Positions 8,037 to 11,634 of a DNA stretch of 11,634 nucleotides are shown here, piece by piece. Made by a program: the position numbers and the translations under genes. Source of the stretch: JBCCSZ01 sp039199225 (lineage in GTDB: Bacteria > Bacteroidota > Bacteroidia > Chitinophagales > Saprospiraceae); the NCBI GenBank assembly GCA_039199225.1, contig JBCCSZ010000250.1, forward strand, positions 1-11,634, given 5' to 3'. How positions within the stretch are numbered: the first letter of the stretch is position 1; each line of letters opens with the position of its first letter. The notes under the pieces were generated by a model. The model ran no database searches and was not told the DNA's origin. It saw only the letters and a program-made list of their open reading frames with translations.

Positions 8037-8549
8037 ATGAAAAGAGACATTCGCTACCTGCTGGAAGCCATCTTTCCGGATGCGCAGCAATTGAGAAAAC
8101 TGGGTTTTACACAAAAGGAATCCAGGATATTTTTTGACCTTATCAAGGGATCATCCACTTATGAGATTGCCAGAAGGCTGGACATATCGCATACGGAAGT
8201 GCGAAGAATCAAAAATCAGCGATTTCATTTGATTCCCACCTTTTTAAATCGAAAGCTCAACTTTTTTGACGGTCTTCATCCAGCTCATTTGAATCGCCAA
8301 CTCAATGAATTGAGTCATTTTTTGCAGCAATTGACAGAGCGAACACGGCAAATCAGCACTTTAGAGGTGCGTTCGATGGCTCTATCCACCAAAACCATCA
8401 ATGCATTGGTGGCCTTCAACATCAGAGACACTGCCACGCTGTGCCGCTACAGCGAGGAAGAATTGCGGCAGGTTCGCCACATCGGCGACAAGGCCATTCT
8501 GGAAATTAAACAATGCCTACAAGAAATGAATTTGTCTTTGAAAACTTAA
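8037..8549 (+). CDS. Helix-turn-helix protein with RNA polymerase alpha C-terminal-like domain
   Basis: A 170-residue cytoplasmic protein. Residues about 22-62 look like a LuxR/sigma-region-4 type helix-turn-helix (FTQKESRIFFDLIKGSS, then YEIARRLDISHTEVRRIKNQ). Residues about 66-105 form a linker with a helical part. Residues 111-168 align without a gap to the alpha C-terminal domain (alpha-CTD) of E. coli RNA polymerase. In that alignment K119 sits at the place of R265, N122 at N268, A123 at C269, H148 at N294, G150 at G296, K152 at K298, A153 at S299 and E156 at E302; the tail LSLKT matches the LSL end. The alpha-CTD binds AT-rich UP elements and transcription factors, so a role in transcription, on DNA or on polymerase, is likely. 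It is too short and lacks the N-terminal assembly domain, so it is not RpoA. The gene stands alone, convergent with the FKBP gene. The target promoters are unknown. Confidence 0.8.
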   Translation: MKRDIRYLLEAIFPDAQQLRKLGFTQKESRIFFDLIKGSSTYEIARRLDISHTEVRRIKNQRFHLIPTFLNRKLNFFDGLHPAHLNRQLNELSHFLQQLTERTRQISTLEVRSMALSTKTINALVAFNIRDTATLCRYSEEELRQVRHIGDKAILEIKQCLQEMNLSLKT

Positions 8550-8586
8550 GCGGTTCGTCCTGCTACATTTAACCTCTCTGGCTCAA

Positions 8587-9483
8587 TCAATCGGCAAAGC
8601 GAACATTTTTTAACTCTACGTAAAAGACCAGATCGGCCCTTTCAGGAATGGTACCTGGCCGACCAGCTTCGCCATATGCAAGCGTGTAGGGAACGAAAAA
8701 AGTCGCTTGCCCTCCTTCCTTGAGCAGTTGCAGCCCTTCATCCCAACCTTTGATCACCAAGCCCCGATCCAACCTAAAGGTGTAAGGAGCAGCCTTGGAA
8801 TAGGTCTCATCGAAATTGGTCCCATCCATCAAAAAGCCGGAATAGTGGACATCGATGAACTTACCACTTTTTGCCTCTGCACCCGTACCCGGACGGTGCA
8901 AAATGTATTGAAGGCCAGACTCTGTGGTCTGCAAGGCATCCTTAAGCGCTCCGGATTGAAAGGCTTTGATGTAGTTCATAGTAGAATCCGCGATGGATTG
9001 GCGGCGAGCCAACAGCGCTTGTGCTTCCTTTTCGACGGCTGCTTTGTCGCGAATCCCAAATAGCTTGACATGGTAGATGAAGGTGTCCTTGACCGACACA
9101 CCCCTCGGCAGCTCAGAAGGTTTGAACCCCTTCAAGGGCTGATAAACAGTCAGGCTGTCCCCCACGGCCATGAGAAAGAGCGCCTCATAATCAGGCCGGG
9201 GCGGCTTGGCTACAGAATCGGGCGAAGGCAGCACAATTCTCCTGGGGTCCCCGTAGTAATAAGTGGATTGCACCAATGTATCATTCCTAAAGACGATTTC
9301 GTGGTAGCTCACTTCATCGCCAACCTTGGGCTTTGGTCCCTTATTTTTGGTGTGGTGGAGGTATTTATAGCCAGAAATTGTTTCTTTGAATTGCGGCCCT
9401 TTTTTCGAACAGGAAGCCAATACAAGAACAGTCAAAAGCAGTAGCCCTTGCAGGAAGGGCGAATGAAATTTAAAGCTTAGCAT
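8587..9483 (-). CDS. FKBP-type peptidyl-prolyl isomerase lipoprotein
   Basis: A 298-residue protein. A lipoprotein signal ends in the lipobox LASC with Cys25, so it should be lipid-anchored in the envelope. Residues about 188-297 form a complete FKBP domain with the expected core residues: Y214 (VHYSG), F224-D225 (NFDET), V243-I244 and W247 (VIKGWDEGL), Y270 (LAYGEAG) and F287. This domain catalyses cis-trans isomerisation of prolyl bonds and helps fold exported proteins. Residues about 36-142 resemble a second, degenerate FKBP domain (VGDEVSYHEIVF, later AVGDSLTVYQPL). A charged helix (146-175) links the two halves. I chose the ATG at 9483; a TTG at 9516 would put 11 extra residues before the signal. 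It follows the DHH gene by 25 bases, so they are probably one operon. Relation to the gliding protein GldI is possible but not shown. Confidence 0.9.
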   Translation of the reverse strand: MLSFKFHSPFLQGLLLLTVLVLASCSKKGPQFKETISGYKYLHHTKNKGPKPKVGDEVSYHEIVFRNDTLVQSTYYYGDPRRIVLPSPDSVAKPPRPDYEALFLMAVGDSLTVYQPLKGFKPSELPRGVSVKDTFIYHVKLFGIRDKAAVEKEAQALLARRQSIADSTMNYIKAFQSGALKDALQTTESGLQYILHRPGTGAEAKSGKFIDVHYSGFLMDGTNFDETYSKAAPYTFRLDRGLVIKGWDEGLQLLKEGGQATFFVPYTLAYGEAGRPGTIPERADLVFYVELKNVRFAD

Positions 9484-9508
9484 AGATTTTTGTATCAATT
9501 TTTGGGCA

Positions 9509-10513
9509 TCAAGCAAGGATCATTTCCTTGAATTCAGGAAGGACGGATTTGAATTTGTCGACGGTAGCGCGAAGCCCTTTGTAGGAAGAACCACCTGCCG
9601 CATTCTTGTGGCCCCCTCCTTTGAAATACTTCTGAGCAATTTCCTGAACAGAAATGTCGCCTTTCGAGCGCAGCGATATTTTCACAATCGTTGGTTGCTC
9701 TGTTATGAAGGCCGCTATCTTGACGTTGCGTATTTTCAACAAGAAATTGACGATTCCCTCGGTATCGCCTCGCTGGATGTCAAACCGCTCATAATCCTTT
9801 CGGCTCAGGGTGATGATACCCGTTTTGAAGTCGTCCAATATCTCCATCCGATTGGCCAGGCAATGCCCCAACAAGGCCAACTGCTTTTGGTCCATGCTAT
9901 TGAAAATGAGGTCTTGCAATTTGTAATCGTCTACGCCTCGATCCAACAAATCCGATACGATGCGGAAAAGCTTGGGAGAAGTAGCATATTTAAACGATCC
10001 AGTGTCCGTCAGGATGCCGGTGAACAAGCATTCCCCGATGATGGGGTCGATTTGATTTACATCGCCCATCATTTCTATAAAATCATAGACAAGCTCGCAA
10101 GTTGAACTCGCCTTGGGCTCTGATAGGCTGTAGTCGGCAAAGCCATCTGGATACAAGTGGTGATCGATCATGACGAGCGGCACGCGCAGTTCTGAAATAA
10201 TCTCCCCAACCTTATCAATGCGTTCCAAAGAATTGTAATCCAGGGAAAAAACCATCTGAGCTGTCTTCAGCACCTTGTCTGTTTCTTCGGGATCAATATC
10301 GTATACAACTACATTGTCCAGGGAATCCATCCAACTGAAAACCAATGGATAATCCGATGGAAAAACCATTCGAACACTATGCCCATTGCGTTGTAAGTAG
10401 TGATACATCGCCAGGGTGGAGCCTATAGCATCGCCGTCCGGATTGCGGTGGGAGGTCAGGACTATATCTCTTGGAATGGCTAAGAATGCTTTTAAATCGT
10501 TTAAGTTTTCCAT
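9509..10513 (-). CDS. DHH/DHHA1 phosphoesterase, NrnA-like (oligoribonuclease / pAp phosphatase type)
   Basis: A 334-residue cytoplasmic enzyme, the usual size of the NrnA group. The metal-binding DHH motifs are all present: motif I at 22-32 (HRNPDGDAIGS; H22, D26, D28), motif II D92 (SLDYNSLERI), motif III D117-H118-H119 (MIDHHLYPDG), and motif IV D170 (GILTDTGSF). The C-terminal DHHA1 substrate-binding domain ends in the signature GGGHKNAAGG (299-308). NrnA-type enzymes degrade very short RNAs to mononucleotides, and many also remove the 3' phosphate from pAp; some relatives cleave c-di-AMP or pApA, so the exact substrate is open. I chose the ATG at 10513 because family proteins begin close to motif I. 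A TTG at 10576 would add a hydrophobic 21-residue tail that does not fit. The FKBP lipoprotein gene follows after 25 bases. Confidence 0.92.
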   Translation of the reverse strand: MENLNDLKAFLAIPRDIVLTSHRNPDGDAIGSTLAMYHYLQRNGHSVRMVFPSDYPLVFSWMDSLDNVVVYDIDPEETDKVLKTAQMVFSLDYNSLERIDKVGEIISELRVPLVMIDHHLYPDGFADYSLSEPKASSTCELVYDFIEMMGDVNQIDPIIGECLFTGILTDTGSFKYATSPKLFRIVSDLLDRGVDDYKLQDLIFNSMDQKQLALLGHCLANRMEILDDFKTGIITLSRKDYERFDIQRGDTEGIVNFLLKIRNVKIAAFITEQPTIVKISLRSKGDISVQEIAQKYFKGGGHKNAAGGSSYKGLRATVDKFKSVLPEFKEMILA

Positions 10514-10538
10514 GTCTAAAATTAGGAATGCGAATATC

Positions 10539-10571
10539 CAAAAAATAAATATGATGTGCAAATGGCTCAAA
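10539..10571 (-). promoter_or_regulatory. Possible promoter of the DHH-FKBP operon
   Basis: On the minus strand a TTTG box (10571-10568) is followed after 20 bases by TATTTTTTG (10547-10539), one T longer than the Bacteroidota -7 consensus TAnnTTTG. The spacing is normal, and the leader to the ATG at 10513 would be about 20 bases. The fit is approximate. Confidence 0.35.
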
Positions 10572-10682
10572 GACAAAGGGTCTATCCTCCTTATTCAAAA
10601 ATTGCACCATCCACTTGCATTTAAATGGTGCCTTATTTACATTTGCAGCAATTTTGAAAGATATAAATATTTTGTAACCCAA

Positions 10683-10717
10683 GTTGTGGAGAACGAGCAG
10701 AGATTGTCATAATTTTG
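10683..10717 (+). promoter_or_regulatory. Possible promoter of ndk
   Basis: TAATTTTG (10710-10717) matches the Bacteroidota -7 consensus TAnnTTTG exactly. GTTG (10683-10686) lies 23 bases upstream as an imperfect -33 box, slightly far. The leader to the ndk ATG would be about 110 bases long. Confidence 0.4.
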
Positions 10718-10833
10718 TATGAAATTCTCGATTTTAGCACAAGCAATGAAACAAACGCCGCTCTACCGAACTTCCTTCACGACTTGCATTTTTCAATAGA
10801 AAATCAATAGCCTTAGGCTCTAAAAAAAATCCA

Positions 10834-11253
10834 ATGTCAGGTAACAAAACTTTTACAATGATCAAGCCGGACGCTGTCAAAGCTGGCCACACCGGTGCAA
10901 TTCTGGCAAAGATCAACGAAGCTGGATTTCGGATCGTTGCAATGAAGAAAACCCATCTTTCTGCAGCAAAGGCGGGCGAATTCTACGCAGTTCACAAAGA
11001 ACGTCCTTTCTATGGTGAGTTGGTAGAGTTCATGTCCAGCGGCCCCATCGTGGCAGCCATCCTCGAAAAGGAAAATGCAGTAGAGGATTTCCGGACCCTG
11101 ATCGGTGCGACCAATCCAAAGGAAGCTGCTCCCGGTACCATTCGCGCTTTGTATGCTACCAGCATTGGCGAAAATGCTGTTCACGGTGCAGACTCAGACG
11201 AAAATGCCATCATTGAAGGCAATTTCCACTTTGCAGCAACAGAAATGTTCTAA
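10834..11253 (+). CDS. ndk: Nucleoside diphosphate kinase
   Basis: A 139-residue protein, the normal length for bacterial Ndk. It moves the terminal phosphate of a nucleoside triphosphate, usually ATP, to other nucleoside diphosphates through a phospho-histidine intermediate, and so balances the NTP and dNTP pools in the cytoplasm. The sequence matches the family from end to end: TMIKPDAV near the N-terminus (K11), Y51, RPFY with F59, R87, R104, and the active-site motif NAVHGADS (114-121) with catalytic H117. The ATG at 10834 is preceded by an A-rich leader without a clear Shine-Dalgarno site, as is usual in Bacteroidota. It is transcribed alone, divergent from the DHH-FKBP operon, and ends in a long hairpin 13 bases after the stop codon. 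Nothing unusual is seen in the catalytic residues. Confidence 0.97.
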   Translation: MSGNKTFTMIKPDAVKAGHTGAILAKINEAGFRIVAMKKTHLSAAKAGEFYAVHKERPFYGELVEFMSSGPIVAAILEKENAVEDFRTLIGATNPKEAAPGTIRALYATSIGENAVHGADSDENAIIEGNFHFAATEMF

Positions 11254-11266
11254 GCATATCTTCTCC

Positions 11267-11307
11267 ATCTGATGATTCTTTGCAAGGCTTGTAGAGAATC
11301 ATCAGAT
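11267..11307 (+). terminator. Long hairpin after ndk, probable terminator
   Basis: ATCTGATGATTCT (11267-11279) and its perfect complement (11295-11307) form a 13-base-pair stem. In the plus-strand RNA the pairing continues inward with two G-U wobbles down to a three-base loop (11286-11288), about 19 base pairs in all. The run after it (TTCCGCTTCTTTTCTCCC) is pyrimidine-rich but has no long T tract. It lies between the convergent ndk and serine hydrolase genes. The wobbles favour the ndk transcript, but the outer stem could serve both. Confidence 0.6.
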
Positions 11308-11328
11308 TTCCGCTTCTTTTCTCCCTCC

Positions 11329-11634
11329 TCAAGATGTTTGCTTCACGCCCTTTTTCAAGGTCTTAAAGAATTTGTTGTACACCAGGTGCTTGGCCTGCTT
11401 TGGATTGCCGTCCATGCCCATACGGATGACGACCATATTCCACTCGGGAACCACAAAACACATGTTGTTGTCGAAACCGCTCATGTAGAAAGTTTGTGCG
11501 GGTGTATCCGGCATCGCAGCCGCCCCATTCGTTGACTGGCCGTTGACCCACCAGTTGAAGCCGTAGGAACCCCGGCCGTCTATGTTTTTCCGGTCGGTAT
11601 TGGCCAGCAGCAATTGGGCAGCAACCTGGTTTTG
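11329..11634 (-). CDS. C-terminal end of a serine hydrolase (beta-lactamase / class C-like family), partial
   Basis: About 101 codons enter from the right window edge without a start and end at TGA (11331-11329). The sequence fits the C-terminus of the serine hydrolase family related to class C beta-lactamases and esterases (PF00144). GSYGFNWWVN is the usual strand before the last active-site loop, and FYMSGFDNNMCFVVPEWN followed by MVVIRMG is the last core beta-hairpin, where the family has its H/K-x-G element. The nucleophile motif SxxK and the tyrosine motif lie outside the window, so activity cannot be judged. Whether it is secreted is also unknown. It converges on ndk with the shared hairpin in between. 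Confidence 0.8.
   Translation of the reverse strand, partial: QNQVAAQLLLANTDRKNIDGRGSYGFNWWVNGQSTNGAAAMPDTPAQTFYMSGFDNNMCFVVPEWNMVVIRMGMDGNPKQAKHLVYNKFFKTLKKGVKQTS

Larger units (their letters stand above)
10514..10833. other. Divergent promoter region between the DHH gene and ndk
   Basis: About 320 AT-rich bases between genes pointing away from each other. It holds a promoter candidate for each direction (10539-10571 minus, 10683-10717 plus). Between them lies an inverted repeat, GCACCAT at 10604-10610 with ATGGTGC at 10625-10631, enclosing the palindrome CATTTAAATG (10618-10627), a possible operator. A short plus-strand frame ends at 10712 but overlaps the DHH start and looks like chance. 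Confidence 0.5.

Noticed and set aside
9484..9516. TTG start giving the FKBP lipoprotein 11 extra residues
   Set aside because: It would overlap the DHH gene and push residues in front of a well-formed lipoprotein signal that starts at the ATG at 9483.
9608..10105. Plus-strand open frame of 165 codons
   Set aside because: It is antisense to the DHH phosphoesterase, which has every catalytic motif.
10514..10576. TTG start giving the DHH enzyme 21 extra residues
   Set aside because: The extra segment is hydrophobic and absent from the family, and the ATG at 10513 fits the usual distance to motif I.
10416..10712. Plus-strand frame ending between the DHH gene and ndk
   Set aside because: Most of it is antisense to the DHH start. 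The remaining 50 residues show no family features and overlap promoter-like sequences.

Overview
The window looks like chromosomal DNA of a Bacteroidota bacterium, most likely from the Saprospiria/Lewinella side. The evidence is A-rich leaders without clear Shine-Dalgarno sites, promoter-like boxes resembling the Bacteroidota -7 consensus (TAnnTTTG), signal peptides ending in AQ, an LASC-type lipoprotein, and protein sequences of Bacteroidota flavour. This assignment is inferred from style, not from a marker gene. No tRNA, rRNA, CRISPR array or insertion sequence is visible.

Left part (1-6019, all minus strand): a tightly packed cassette. Reading in the direction of transcription, it has a possible 58-residue small protein, an 826-residue protein with an actin/Hsp70-type ATPase core, a membrane-anchored protein (signal peptide, one central membrane helix, long helical cytoplasmic half), and a large membrane protein that runs off the left edge. 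Spacers are 17-34 bases or overlaps, so this is very probably one operon. I recognise none of these proteins as a named family. The combination of a cytoplasmic actin-like ATPase, a bitopic linker and a polytopic membrane protein is the most interesting system here.

Middle (6020-8549): a 408-base non-coding stretch with a good terminator at its right end, a secreted thioredoxin-fold protein on the minus strand, a 433-base divergent gap, and on the plus strand a 170-residue protein that joins a helix-turn-helix to a domain aligning without gaps to the C-terminal domain of RNA polymerase alpha.

Right part (8587-11634): a two-gene minus-strand operon (DHH/DHHA1 phosphoesterase of NrnA type, then an FKBP-type prolyl-isomerase lipoprotein), a divergent promoter region, nucleoside diphosphate kinase (ndk) on the plus strand ending in a long perfect hairpin, and the C-terminal end of a serine hydrolase (beta-lactamase-like fold) entering from the right edge. 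The DHH enzyme and Ndk belong to nucleotide metabolism. The FKBP and the thioredoxin protein are envelope folding or redox factors.
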